64,000 bases of DNA, taken from contig JAFKAC010000201.1 in assembly GCA_025766275.1 (NCBI GenBank), positions 1-64,000 of the forward strand, read 5' to 3'. This stretch comes from Lactarius indigo (lineage: Eukaryota; Basidiomycota; Agaricomycetes; Russulales; Russulaceae). Below are positions 33,471-45,194 of this stretch, piece after piece. The position numbers and the translations under genes are program-made. Position 1 is the first letter of the stretch; each line of letters begins with the position of its first letter. The notes beneath the pieces were generated by a model. The model was not told the DNA's origin and searched no databases. It saw only the letters and a program-made list of their open reading frames with translations.

Positions 33471-34680
33471 ATGGTCTTATTGCGATTTTCAGCATTCGCT
33501 CTCGTTCTCGCTGGACTTGTCCAGGCGGCCACAGTCAAGCGTCAGGCTATCGCCGCACTCGGCTCTAGCCAAATTTCGTCGTACGCTCCGTTCACCCACT
33601 TCGCGAGCACTGCATACTGCGACCCCTCCGCGACAATAACTTGGAACTGCGGTTGTGCGTCTCACTCACTCTACAGCCCCGCACAGCCCTGATGTACTGA
33701 TGGCTGTCTTCTAGCCAACTGCCAAGCAAACCCCGACTTCCAGCCAGTGGCATCCGGAGGCGATGGCGGCGGAACACAATATTGTGGGACATAACTATAT
33801 CTGACCTGGTCTTGAGTCATGCTCATGTAGCCTCCTTGCAGGGTATGTCGGGTTCTCCCCATCGCAAAATACCGTTATTGTCGCCCACCAAGGCACCGAC
33901 ACCAGTCAATTGTAAGCGAACCTTGCTTAAACATTATTACGGCACTGTCGCTAATCCTCGCGTCAGCTTGGCCGACTTGACCGACGCCGATTTCTTCCTC
34001 GAGTCACTGGATTCGTCCCTATTCCCAGGTGTTCCATCCTCCGTAGAGGTACACGATGGTTTCGCCTCTGAACAAGCTAGGTACGCTACACGTCCCCCCT
34101 CGTCACTGCATATTGTCCCAACAACAAACTTGTCCAGCACCGGACCTACGATCCTCTACTTCGTCCAGGAGACACTCTCAGCGTACCAGGCGTCGTCTGT
34201 GACTATCGTTGGCCACTCTCTCGGTGCGGCGCTCGCGCTCCTCGACGGCGTCTACCTCCGGGTCCAACTCAGCTCGAGCGTGAATGTGCGAGTGATCGGT
34301 TATGGCATGCCGCGCGTCGGGAATCAGGACTTTGCCGACTGGGTTGACAGCCACCTGGGCGGCCAGGTTACGCACATCAACAACCGGGAGGACCCCATCC
34401 CGATCGTACCTGGTAGATTTTTGGGCTTCCACCACGTCTCGGGCGAGGTCCACATCACGGACGATGGCACATGGGAATCTTGCCCCGGTGAGCTTTTCTT
34501 GTCACACTCCGGCGTGCAGGCGCGGCTTTTTGCGGGACGCTGACGAGAGCGCGCGGCGGGTTGCTTTCAGGCCAGGACAATACTTCCGATCTGTGCATCG
34601 TCGGCGATGTACCGAACATCTTCGATAGCGACGAGAGCGATCACGACGGGCCCTACAGCGGGATCGAGATGGGCTGCTGA
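33471..34680 (+). CDS. Secreted class-3 lipase, copy 7
   Basis: Exons 33471-33654, 33715-33783, 33842-33911, 33967-34080, 34138-34487 and 34571-34680 give 298 residues. Signal peptide MVLLRFSAFALVLAGLVQA then VKRQ. Ser is in GHSLG, Asp in NREDPIPIVP, His in SDHDGPY, C terminus EMGC. TQYWYVGF replaces TQFWYVGF, a change shared with lipase 8, its tandem partner 4378 bp downstream. Intact. Confidence 0.89.
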
Positions 34681-34924
34681 AATCTCTCAGAAGCAGAAAA
34701 GGAAACAGAACTCGTCGTATATGTTACTCGCGCGGTTGCGTGCCAGAGAAAGAAGACCGTATCCAAATCGTTTCTCTTATAGAACTTCGTATTTTTTAGG
34801 GCAAAGGTGGAGCTGTGTACCATGTGGTATTGTCTCTGTACCGCTTGTGTTATGAAAGAAAAGTTAGGGTTCAAACACCCCCCAAGTAGAATAACCTAAG
34901 AGTGATGATCAAGAACCAGGCTTA

Positions 34925-35560
34925 GTGCGCATGTGCACGAGACTCGGACGAGACACTCGGAGTATACGAGAACACGAAGCATCTCCTTTCCATTCTACAT
35001 GCGCACGCTACTGGGAATTTCGAGGTCGTCTGGTGGTCCCCGTGACCGTGATCTCTACCTCCGGACACATCCGGGATAAAGATGAGTGTTGGAAAGTATG
35101 CGTACTACTTGTGCCACTGTCCCTTCGGTTTAAGCTGCCACCGGTAGGCAGGCGGTGTACAAGGTGGGCGAAGAGACCACGCAGAGAGTAGTGGAGGAAG
35201 ACATTGGCGAGGCGAGGTTGGCTGGGACATAGAGAGCGCACCAGAGCGAGGACGGCGCACTGGGCTCGGGCCAGGAGGATAAGAAGGTACATTACGTCAC
35301 ACTATGAAACAAAATAATGTTCTGAAAAAACGTGCTTATGAGATCCTGGCTCTAGATACACTGACAGTACAGCACGAAGGGTACAGTACCATGAGTCACA
35401 GCTAGCCTGGTTGTCTACGAGTAGGGTAAGAAAAGAGTCACACAGTTGGAGCGTGAAGGAATAGAAACGTGTGTTGTCTATTGCGATCATCATGGTAAAA
35501 ATAGTCAAGTTTGGTTCGAAATGCCGCCCGGAGAAACAGTGGCGTTGTAAAGATGCTGAG
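34925..35560. repeat. Direct repeat of the post-lipase segment (copy a)
   Basis: Homologous to about 39297-39935. Shared blocks are GTGCACGAGACTCGGA, GCACACGCTACTGGGAATTT in diverged form, GCTTATGAGATCCTGGCTCT and TGTCTATTGCGATCA. The offset matches lipases 7 and 8, so they lie in one tandem duplication of about 4.4 kb. Confidence 0.65.
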
Positions 35561-35699
35561 GGGTCCAATGTGAGTTCGAAGGCGGAGAGAAACTACCTCC
35601 GACGAATTGACGAGTGAGATTAATTTCGAGTGCCCTCGTTTGGGCTTGACTTAAATCAGGTTCACACAGGAGGAAGTGTCGACACGGCCCTCCTCTTTA

Positions 35700-36230
35700 T
35701 TCGACAGAAAAGAAGCTTTTTTTATAAAAATAAATAAGTGAGTGCCGATGACAGGGCCAGTAGGTAGTAGGGAGGGAAAGTAAGGAAAAGTCTCATAAGA
35801 CGGGTAGAGATAAGGCCGCTCGGTTTCGGGCTCAGCACTCGCGCCAGCCTTACAACGCACCAGCGGAAAAGATGGGATACTAGAAGATTAGACATGCTCG
35901 CTTTAGTAGCCATCATGGAGATGTGTCCTGTACGAGGGAAATGGTCAGTGGAGGTAGTGGTCAGCCGATAAGGCTGGACTTGTGTGTTATCTGGGTTGGT
36001 CCAAGTTGCTACAATAAAGCATGTCAGTCCATTTAGCACGAGTTATGAGCCATGAACCCAAGGGATGGCAGGCACAATTAATCACGTCAAGTGCTCCCGA
36101 GGTCATGTCCAGACTCCAGATCTGCGCATCCGCTGCGAGAAGAGAGAAAATCAGTGCCCGAGAAAGACTCGGGATCAGGGGAAAGTCTCACGTCCGGCAT
36201 GAGCGTAGATATTATCTGATCCAATGTTTT
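35700..36230 (-). pseudogene. ETNA-family remnant S0 (3' exons)
   Basis: Minus-strand remains of the last exons of an S-family gene: VATWTNPDNTQVQP at about 36005-35965, matching ATWTNTDATKVQP of S1, then the WSLD-type exon near 36120-36060 and donor-like GTGAGAC near 36190. The 5' exons are absent and the frame after VQP is shifted. It is the counterpart of S1 in the lipase 7 unit. Confidence 0.7.
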
Positions 36231-36289
36231 GTGAGAGAAGAGTGAGCAAGCCAAAAATGGACGACTTCCTGCAGACATAAAGGTGCTGG

Positions 36290-36950
36290 TTCCTGGTGGC
36301 GACTACCTTGGTTCTCAGGCCAGTGAGTAGACTAAGCTTGAACCCGAGTTATACTAGAGATGGAAGAGTCCGGTCAGTGCAACTGGGAAGATCTGGCATG
36401 TGCTCTGTCGGTTGTCAGCGTCCTGCCGCACTTGGATGAGTACAAAGCGGCAAGTCGCGAAGCGCCTGTTTGGCGAGGTGCGGAGGCCCGTTTAACGGGG
36501 AAGGTCGCCCTGGCAGTCCCAAGGGCATGGAGGGCCCCTACAGAGTAGTTTTGATCCATATTCTAAAACCAGTACTTCATTCTTGAGCCAAAGATAGAGA
36601 ACCCTCCAGGTAGAGGCAGAGCGTGGAACATCAACCGTGGGACACACTCCGAAATTCCGTTCGCACGTTGGTGAGCCAAAATTGCGAGGCTCAACTGTGA
36701 TCTCAGGCGTACGAGTCGACTCGAGACACCGAGACCCGGATAATGCCAGTAAGAAGGCCGAGAGGGGGTCAACTTCGACTACCGAGAAGGCTACGGAGAC
36801 GCCAAGCATAATATGGTCAGATGATTCAAAAATAGTATTGAAGGAAGAAGCAGACAGCCGCAGCGGACCCTGGTGGTCCCCGAAAGACTTAACGACACCG
36901 CGACACCGTTTTCATTTACCAGAGAAACAGATATCACTCAGCGTCCCAAA
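36290..36950 (-). pseudogene. Carrier gene remnant 8
   Basis: Matches carrier exon 3 (GGGAAGATCTGGCATGTGCT, CGTCCTGCCGCACTTGGATG, AAGTCGCGAAG), exon 2 (TCCATATTCTAAAACCAGTA) and exon 1, in step with remnant 7 about 4.4 kb upstream. No frame survives. Confidence 0.62.
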
Positions 36951-37848
36951 ACCGCTCGAAAGCCGCACAAAGCTCTGCTTCTGGCTTCTGAAAGTTGTCA
37001 ATTTTAGAACAGCAGAACCATGCTGCTTTGTTGGGGCAGTGCTGGCGGCACCAAGGAAACTCCAAACTCAAGCTACCGAGCACCGAGGAAATCGCGGCCT
37101 TGGCCCGCGGTCCGCTCGGATCGATACACGTGGCATTTGCCGCATACCCTCAGGCTCCCGTGACAACGGTACTGTCTCAAATCACACGTTCCTATCCTTT
37201 AAACTTACTGCAGAGGAAATCAACGTCGATACGGGGGCTTGATCACAAGGAAATGGCGGCCTATTGGCTGGATAAAGTTTAGGGTCTGTCACGAGAGCTC
37301 TCTTGAGGACTTTTGCCCTCCTTTATGACTTCTAGCCACTGGCACGTGCCGAACAGGTCCTTGTGAGCAAGCGTTCATGGTCGCACTCACCTATGTGTCG
37401 TGGTGGTGCGCCACAGCTTGATGGCTTCAACTTTGGCACGTTATCGTCCCACTTCCATGCCGTCGCGCTTCCTCTTAAGAATAGTCGCAGCCACAGACGC
37501 TCCACCGGGTCACTGTCATTCGTGCCGAACTTTCCCAGACACTACACTTTCCAATCGCGTAGCTCTCTCATGCTGGGGTCTCGTCCTCAGGGTGGTGCTT
37601 TGCGAGTAGGTGGTGCATTCCAATAACGTCACATTTGTGCGAACCAGATGCTGAACTCGCAATGAATTCTTTTCTCCGAGTCACTCTCCTCATCGCTACC
37701 GCAACATCGTGACTTCATTTTCTCCGAAAATGTGAAAGAAATAGTATCCTGAGCTGGCTCATACGTGCTCCTGGAAACCTATATAAATCATGGTACTCGT
37801 ACACCGACCTGTCAGCGCATCGTCATTCGTCTCTTCGCCTCTACAACC
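36951..37848 (+). promoter_or_regulatory. Lipase 8 promoter region
   Basis: Tandem copy of the lipase 7 promoter region. CTGAGCTGGCTCATACGTG precedes TATATAAA at 37780-37787, 62 bp before the ATG. Confidence 0.55.
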
Positions 37849-39058
37849 ATGGGCTTTTTACGATCTTCTGCTTTCGCTCTCGTATTCGCCGTGCTCGTCC
37901 ATGGATCTCCAGTCAAGCGTCAGGCTATCACCCCACTTAGCTCCGGCCAAATTTCTTCGTTCGTTCCGTTCACCCACTTTGCGAGCACTGCATACTGCAA
38001 CCCCTCCACGACAATAAATTGGAGCTGCGGTTGTGCGTCTCTCTCACTCCACAGCCCCGCACAGTCCTAATGTACTGATGGTCGTCTTCTAGCCAACTGC
38101 CAAGCAAACGCCGACTTCCAGCCAGTGGTGTCCGGAGGCGACGGCGATGGAACACAATATTGTGGGACATAACTATATCTTACCTGGTCCTGAATCATGC
38201 TCACGTAGCCTCTTTGCAGGGTATGTCGGGTTCTCCCCATCACATAACAACATTATTGTCGCACACCAAGGCACTACGCCCGAACATCTGTAAGCTGACC
38301 TTGCTTAGACGTTCTTACTGCACCGTCGCTCATAAGTTACTCATGTCAGCTTAGCTGATGTGACTGACGCTGATTTCTTCCTCAGGACACTGGACTCGTC
38401 CCTCTTCCCAGGTGTTCCATCCTCCGTAGAAGTACACAACGGCTTCGCTTTGGAACAAGCTAGGTATATCACAAGCCTCCCCTCTCTCATCATTGCTCCG
38501 CATCCCGACGACAAACTTACGTAGGACTGCATCTTCGATCCTCTCCTACGTCCAGCAGACACTCTCAGCACACGGCGCATCGTCCGTCACCGTCGTTGGC
38601 CACTCCCTTGGCGCGGCGCTCGCACTTCTCGACTGCGTCTACCTCCGGGTCCAACTCAGTTCGAGCGTGAACGTGTGAGTGATCGGTTACGGCATGCCCC
38701 GCGTCGGGAATCAGGACTTTGCCGACTGGGTTGACAGCCACCTGGGCGGCCAGGTGATGCACGTCAACAACCGGAAGGACCCCGTTCCGATCGTACCCGG
38801 TAGATTTTTGGGCTTCCACCACGTCTCCGGTGAGATCCATATCACGGACGACGGCACATGGGAATCTTGCCCCGGTGAGCTTTTCTTGTCGCTGCGGCGT
38901 GTAGGTGCGGCTTTTTGCAGGACTCTGACAAGTGCGGTTGCTTTTCAGGCCAGGACAATACTTCCGGTCTGTGCATCGTCGGCGATGTATCGTACATCTG
39001 GCTTGGCAAAAAGGGCGATCACGACTGGCCCTACGACGGAATCGAGATGGGCTGCTGA
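37849..39058 (+). pseudogene. Class-3 lipase copy 8 with an internal stop
   Basis: Exons 37849-38032, 38093-38161, 38220-38289, 38350-38463, 38525-38874 and 38949-39058 keep every splice site and phase of the family, but codon 38676-38678 is TGA where the other copies have CGA/CGG/CGC (Arg, or Gln in copy 4) in SSVNVRVIGYG. The stop follows GHSLG and precedes the Asp and His regions, so the product would lack the active site. After the stop the frame continues intact to WPYDGIEMGC. Other changes, LLDCVYLR and HQGTTPEHL, suggest relaxed selection. A CGA to TGA change fits deamination of methylated CpG. The stop also makes GTGTGAGTGA, a possible new splice donor. A sequencing error is possible. 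Confidence 0.8.
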
Positions 39059-40059
39059 ATTTCCCTCAGAAGCAGAATTAAACGGAACTCACCGTACATG
39101 TAGGTCGCGATCTCAGGCCACAGAAAGTTCAAACTCTCTTATAGGATTTCGTATTTATAAAGCAAAAGGCAGAGCTGTACTACAATGTGTACCATGTAAA
39201 AATGTAGCGTTTGCGTTTTAAAAGAAAGGTCGAGGTTCAACATCCCACAAGTTACAAGTATAAGAACCTGAGAGTGTTTACTACCAAGAATCAGGCTGAT
39301 CAGCATGTGCACGAGACTCGGAAGAGACACTCAGAGTACTACATGATGCGTCTCCTTTCTCCATTTTTACGTGCACACGCTACTGGGAATTTCGAGCTCG
39401 TCTGGTCCCTGTGACCATGGTCTCTCCCTCCAGACACATCTGGGACGAATGTGTATGCTGGCCAATGATGTGGACTTGTGCTACTCTCCGCTTGAACTGT
39501 CCCGCTGGTAGGTAACCAAGGTGAGCAAGGAAAGTACGCAAAGTGCAGTAGAAAAAGACTGTGGCGAGCGAGGTTGGCTGGAACACAGAGAGTGCAGCAG
39601 AGCTAGGACAGTGCATCGGGCCAGAAGTTGGTCTAGGCAAGCAGGATAAGAAGAGGGTACATTGAGTCCACACTATGGAACAAAGAATGTACCGAAAAAA
39701 ACATGCTTATGAGATCCTGGCTCTAGATACACTGGCAGTACAGCACAAAGGGTACAGCATCATGAGTCACAGTCAGCATGATAGAAGTCTATGGGTGGGG
39801 TAAATAAAGAGTCACACGGTTGGAGCATGAAAGAATGGGAACGTGTGTAGTCTATTGCGATCACCATGGTAAAAAAAAGTCAAGTTCGGTTCGAAATGCC
39901 ACCCGGCGAAACGTGCCTGCGGAGGGTAAAGATGGTCCACTAGAAAATGAAACCTGCCCGCTTCAGCAGCCGTCACGGGGATGTGTCTTGTACGAGGAAA
40001 ATGTTCTGTGAAAGCAATGGTTAGCTGATATGGGTCAAAAATGGCAAAGATGAGAAAAT
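39059..40059. repeat. Direct repeat of the post-lipase segment (copy b)
   Basis: 39297-39935 is the partner of 34925-35560. The rest is the 3' flank of S1. No gene is seen. Confidence 0.6.
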
Positions 40060-41154
40060 TCATACAACTGGTATCTGCAACTGCACATTGTAGAGCGCCT
40101 GGGGGTTAGCGGTAAAGCTTAATACGTTCGACCCAGAATCGTAAATAAGTGTGGGCTGGACTTTGGTGGCATCTGTGTTGGTCCAGGTCGCTACAATAAA
40201 GCATGTCAGCCACATTCAGCACGAGTTATGAGCCAGGGACCCAAGAGGCGGCGGGTATTCACCGTTAAGCGCTCCCGAGATCGTGTCTAGACTCCAGATC
40301 TCCGAATCCGCTGCAAGAGAGAAATTCAGTGCCCGAGCGGGACTCAGGATCTGGGGAAGGTCTTACGTCCAGCGTGAACGTTGGTAAACTGGATGGTGCT
40401 TATCCAATGGTCAGTGGTCTGAACCAGAGCGTGCGAGCCAAGTGATGGACCTACTTTGTATTTTGAGGTGACAAAATGTCCGTGCCAGATCCGCCGATGT
40501 AATACGGATCATTAAAGTCGGGATCCTGGAATCATATCGATCCGGAGTGAGAAAGCAGACCAAGGCAAGGTGGATGGACGAAACCGCCAGATGCGATAGC
40601 ATACCTGAGACAAAAGGTCCGAGCCCGAAAACTCCACAGTGAGGTCCGAGTAAGCTGGATTGGGATCGGCGTTAAGATTGAGTCCTATCCTGAAGCAAGG
40701 TATAAGGGACAGAATGTCGGAGGGTCACAAAGCGTACGCACGGGCCGCGATTCGGGTCATTTGAAACGTGGCCTAGTACGGCGCCGCCGTCAATCTGGCG
40801 TACCTCAAGACGACCGGTGGTGCTAAGAAAACGGTGATGATGGGTGATTGAGGAAATAAGTCACATCCACTCAAAAAACGATCTACTCACGGCGACGAAG
40901 GCTGCTGCGAAACTTGCCTACGCTTCGCGGCTATCCTCATGACCCCCAGTCAGAAAGATGGATCGATTTCAAGGATGAGGCAAACTCTACGCACTTTCAG
41001 TCGGAGACCTCTTGACAGGAGGAAGGGGAGGGAGCCCCCTTGCAAAGCGCTGTGCATTCGTCTCGCGCTTGCCGAGAATAGCAGCCTCAACAGGTACAAC
41101 GGTAGCCAAAAGTGCGACCGAAGCCGCAAGAAGTAGAAAGACGAATCTCTGCAT
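40060..41154 (-). CDS. ETNA-motif secreted protein S1
   Basis: Minus-strand exons 41154-40995, 40930-40891, 40822-40742, 40689-40605, 40525-40455, 40398-40367, 40310-40263 and 40190-40060 have consistent phases and encode 215 residues. A signal peptide (MQRFVFLLLAASVALLATVV...) is followed by LGKR, then ETNAQRFARGLPPLPP, then VKR. The motif is thus flanked by dibasic sites that a Kex2-like protease could cut. The rest is a compact, probably beta-rich domain with TTGRLEVR, VLGHVSNDP, VEFSGSDLL, YYIGGSGTD, TIQFTNVHAG, SEIWSLDTISGALNATW and VLSFTANP. From memory such proteins are common and uncharacterised in agaricomycetes. It is divergent from its inverted relative S2. Confidence 0.8.
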
Positions 41155-44062
41155 TATGAATGGACGTGTCGAGATGGACGGCACAAGGACGGCGGCAAGA
41201 GAAAGAGTGGACGCGAGGTTCAGCCTGGGAGAGACAGAAGCAGCATGTGCGGGCGTATTTATTCTGGAGCCAGCAAATATTTTTAGTCTACTTCACATTT
41301 CTTCGATACAAGTACAGGAGCGGGTGCGCGCTAGCTTGACGACCTTTTTGCCTAGGCGCGATGGGGAGTGAGGCAGAGTTCCACCTCGCCAAGTCCTCGG
41401 TTATCGCGATCTACTTGGAGTCCCTCCGATCAAATCATTCTCACACTTTCCGGTGGCCGATCCTTGCTTGGACTGCCTATGCATTACTCCCGTCTCTTGA
41501 TGACGTGCCCTCCCGCGTCACACAACTTTTGTCCCTCATACGGAGCTGTGCGCGGGGTAGCGATGGGTGATACGGGCAAGCAGATACTTGAACAAGGAAT
41601 AACACGCGACTTCCGGCGGAGTCTCGCGAAAAGTATTTCCGATGCTTGGCCGTGACGCGTGACGTTTGACAGTATTCCCTAGACCTATTTTGATAAGGTC
41701 GACTGGAACGACAGCACTGGAGCGCCGACAAGGAAAGGACTAAAGGACGCCATCCTTCCAACACTGGCACGCCAACTCAGATGAGCCCGCCAAAACACAA
41801 GCTTCCCAAAGCCGCGGGTGGTTGTTCTCTCTCATTGGCGTGGAAACATCAAACAAGACCATTTCACGGCGTCTCAGGCTGGCGAATGCTCGAGAGTGTC
41901 CCATCCAGCCCAGAACGCCGCCTCAATTGCAAGTTGCCGTCAACCTCGAGTAGGCTTCTAGCGGTATCAAAATGAGGGTGATTCGCGTGGCATCTCATAA
42001 CTTGAACCATACTCTAATCACGATAGGTTGCGACTGGCCCACGTTGGTGGGAGTCGCAGTTGCGTCATGATTACTGAACGCTACGCTATACTTAGTGTAA
42101 TTAAATATGTTGGCTTCCATCCCGCGGCTGACCATAATGCCAAGTGACGAACATATGAGGAAACCACGCGCGACCCGGCATATCCTCAGTTGGTAATGCA
42201 GCGGCCCTCCCCACCGAGGTTTTTCTTATCCTCTAGCCTTCGTCACCTAGAGCACGCGCTTGGAGCCATGTACTGTATCGGTGACCAGTATCAGGTACCA
42301 ACCCCCATGAGCGCTTTCATACCGCGCAGGAATATTCGATTATTTGACTACCCCATTTCATTCTGAGAGAAAAAGGGCGCCGCATTGCGCTAATAGTGGA
42401 ATGTTGTAAAGCGATTGATGTACGGATTCTCTGACAGCGCAACGTGCACACCACGCCTTCGGGCGGCCGAAGCCCGACAAGAACACGAGCATGTCCGTTG
42501 GGTGCGGCAGGGGTAAAAACAAGAGACCGACCCACTTGGTTGTCAAGATGGTGCCGCCGCGGCCTCGGAACGAGCCACTCCGGGTCGCCTATGCGCCTTC
42601 TCTGGTTACAGTATTATCGTCCGAGCTCAGTGCACCGACCGACGCTGTCGATGGTGCTGGCCCTCTGAAAACACACTATGCCTGACGAACTGAGCGGGAG
42701 TGGGGTTTCGCTTGGTAGAGTCTATGAGGGACCCGCAGGAGGACACGTGTTACAGTAGCCTCTTAAATGGGCAATGCAGGGCGCGCGCACGATTGGCCCC
42801 GGCGAAAGGGTCTCATTTATCTACTTTCCACGGGGGTGCTTGACGATCTTGATCAGATAGCATGGGGGCTGTTCGTACATTCCACCGGGGACAGGAAGTA
42901 TAGTTCAGACTAACCCATGAATGAACCGACTCGAGAGGCTGACTACGCACTTCTTCAACATGAGGACGACACCTCTCGTGAGTCGTGTGGAGATGCGATA
43001 ATAAAGTGAAATCAGGTCCATGCTACTCTCCAGTGCATCTCATCGCCAGAGACCCACGTGCCAAAGCTCTAAAGGCCCACATGAATTCACACCACCAGTA
43101 AATCTTCGCATCATCGCCGATCCTGGATGGTAAGCGGCCTATATACGCCCTAATTTATCCTTCTAAGTTGGCAAGGCAGGAATAATAAGGACACACGTTC
43201 CATTTGGGGTTACGGCGCGACCCTGTTCCTCGGCCTTACTCATCCCCACTTCTCTCATCTGCCTCACGAATGGACGATCGCCACCCCTCCCTACTCCCCG
43301 AGGCCTACTAGGCCGCAAACCCGTGCCTCGTGCTTCATTTTCCCTCTTGTTCTTATTCACTTTCGGCCCTTGGTCCGAGTCTCCTCTCCTCTCCTCTTCC
43401 TCTTTCCCCTCTGGACCCGAATCGTCTCCACCTTGCGAACTCACATAGGACCTCAGCATCCTTGCAGCACTAGCACGCCATGCGCCTGGTTCCCCTGCCT
43501 GATTTCCTATGTGTGTACTTTATCCCTCTCATTTCCGTTCCCAGGGACCTCAATGTAACTCGCCCTTCGCACTCCCCAGAGTGCTGCACTGCCGCGTAGC
43601 CTTAGCAACTCAAGCACAACATGTCCCTAAAAACCCCCCTCTACCGCACGCACAGCTCTGTAGGAGGGACAAGACTTGTGTGACGCGAGAGGCCCGTCAT
43701 CAAGAGATGGAAAAGGGTGCTTTGGCACCCCAAGCAAGGCTGGTCAGGTCGCGGAAAGTGAGAATGATTCTTGATCAGAGGGGATTCCAGCGGTAGATTG
43801 CGATAACCGGGGACTTGGCGGCGCCACCTCGGAGGTAGAACTCTTGTCTCACTCGCCATCCTGCCTTAGTGAAAAAACATCAAGCTGTTGCCCATTCGCT
43901 TTCGTACCGCGCCGAAGACCTGTGAAGTAAACTAAAAATATTTTCAAGCTTCAAAATAAATATATACGCCTGCACATGCCGTTTCTATCTCTCACGGGCT
44001 GAACCTCGCGTCCACTCTTTTTCTTGCGACCATTCGAGTCCATCTTGATACTGTCATTCCTA
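41155..44062. promoter_or_regulatory. Divergent spacer between S1 and S2
   Basis: 2.9 kb with no gene I can support. About 41490-41560 reappears inverted at about 43640-43710 (GGGACAA...TGTGTGACGCG...CATCAAGAGA) and again before S3 at about 47230-47285, so it is probably an S-gene upstream element. Candidate TATA sequences are TATTTAT near 41262 (minus strand, S1) and AATATATAC near 43966 (S2). Confidence 0.5.
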
Positions 44063-45194
44063 ATGCAGAGATTCGCCTTCCTGCTTCTTGCGGCTTCAGT
44101 CGCGCTTTTGGCGATAGTTATACCTGCTGAGGCTGCTTTGCTCGGCAAGCGCGAGACGAATGCACAGCGCTTTGCAAGGGGGCTCCCTCCCCTTCCTCCT
44201 GCCAGGCGATCTCCGACCGAAAGTGCGTGGAAGTGTCCCTTCCTTGATCCATTTTGCTGATTGGTGGTTATGCCGATAGCTGCAAAGCGTAGGCAAGTTT
44301 CGCAACCGCCCAGCTCGTCGTAAGTAGATCGTTTTCTAAATGAATGCGACACACCCCCTAATCCATCAATGGTCATCGCTCTCTTAGCACGACAGGTCGT
44401 CTCGAGGTGCGCTGGGCTGTCGACGGCACAGTACTAGGCCACGTCTCAAATGATCCGATCCGCGGCCCGTGCATACGTTTTGCAACCTTCTGACCTTCTG
44501 TTCCTCATACTTTGCTTCAGGATCGGACTCAATGTCGTATCTGGTCCCAATCCGGCTACTGGGGATCTCATTGTTGAGTTTTCGGGTTCGAGCCTTCTAG
44601 CCCAGGTACACTATTACATTTGGCGGTTTCTTTCATCCACCTCGTCTTGCTTCGCTTTCTCACCCTGGACCGATATGATTCCAGGGTCCCCTATTTGCTG
44701 CCCCATATTACATCGGTGGATATGGTCCGGATCTTTTGTCACCTCAAAATACAAAGTAGGTTCATTACTTAGCTCGCATGCTCCGGTTTAGACCACTGAC
44801 CATTGGATTAGCGCCATTCAGTTTTTCAACGTTGATATTGGACGTAAGACCTCGCCCAGATCCTGAGTTCCGTTCGGACACTTATTTTCTTTGTTCCATG
44901 CAGCGAATGCGGAGATCTGGAGTCTAGACACGACCTCGGGAGCGCTCAACGGTGAGTAGTACCTGCTGCCTCCTGTGGCCCTTGGGTTCCTGGCTCAAAA
45001 CTTGTGCTGAATGTGGCCGACACGCTCTATTCATAGCGACCTGGACCAATCCAGATAACACCAAAGTCCAGCCTACCCTTATTTTCTACGCCGACTCAAA
45101 TGTGCTGAGCTTTACTTCTAACCCCCTGGCGCTCTACAATTCTGAGTTGGCATTGCCAGTTGTACGGATTCCCTTCCATCACCTCTATTTTTGA
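44063..45194 (+). CDS. ETNA-motif secreted protein S2
   Basis: Exons 44063-44222, 44280-44319, 44388-44468, 44521-44605, 44685-44755, 44812-44843, 44904-44951 and 45037-45194 encode 224 residues with the same eight-exon structure as S1. Signal peptide, LGKR, ETNAQRFARGLPPLPP, ARR, then TAKRRQVSQ and the C-terminal domain (TTGRLEVR, VLGHVSNDP, VEFSGSSLL, YYIGGYGPD, TIQF-equivalent AIQFFNV, AEIWSLDTTSGALNATW). It ends with a tail 9 residues longer than S1. The exon 3 donor is GTGCAT, weaker than the GTGCGT of S1. It is the inverted partner of S1. Confidence 0.78.

Noticed and set aside
43163..43459. 98-codon minus-strand frame rich in Glu, Lys and Arg
   Set aside because: Low-complexity, overlaps nothing conserved, and lies in the mirrored S1/S2 spacer; no splice context or family.
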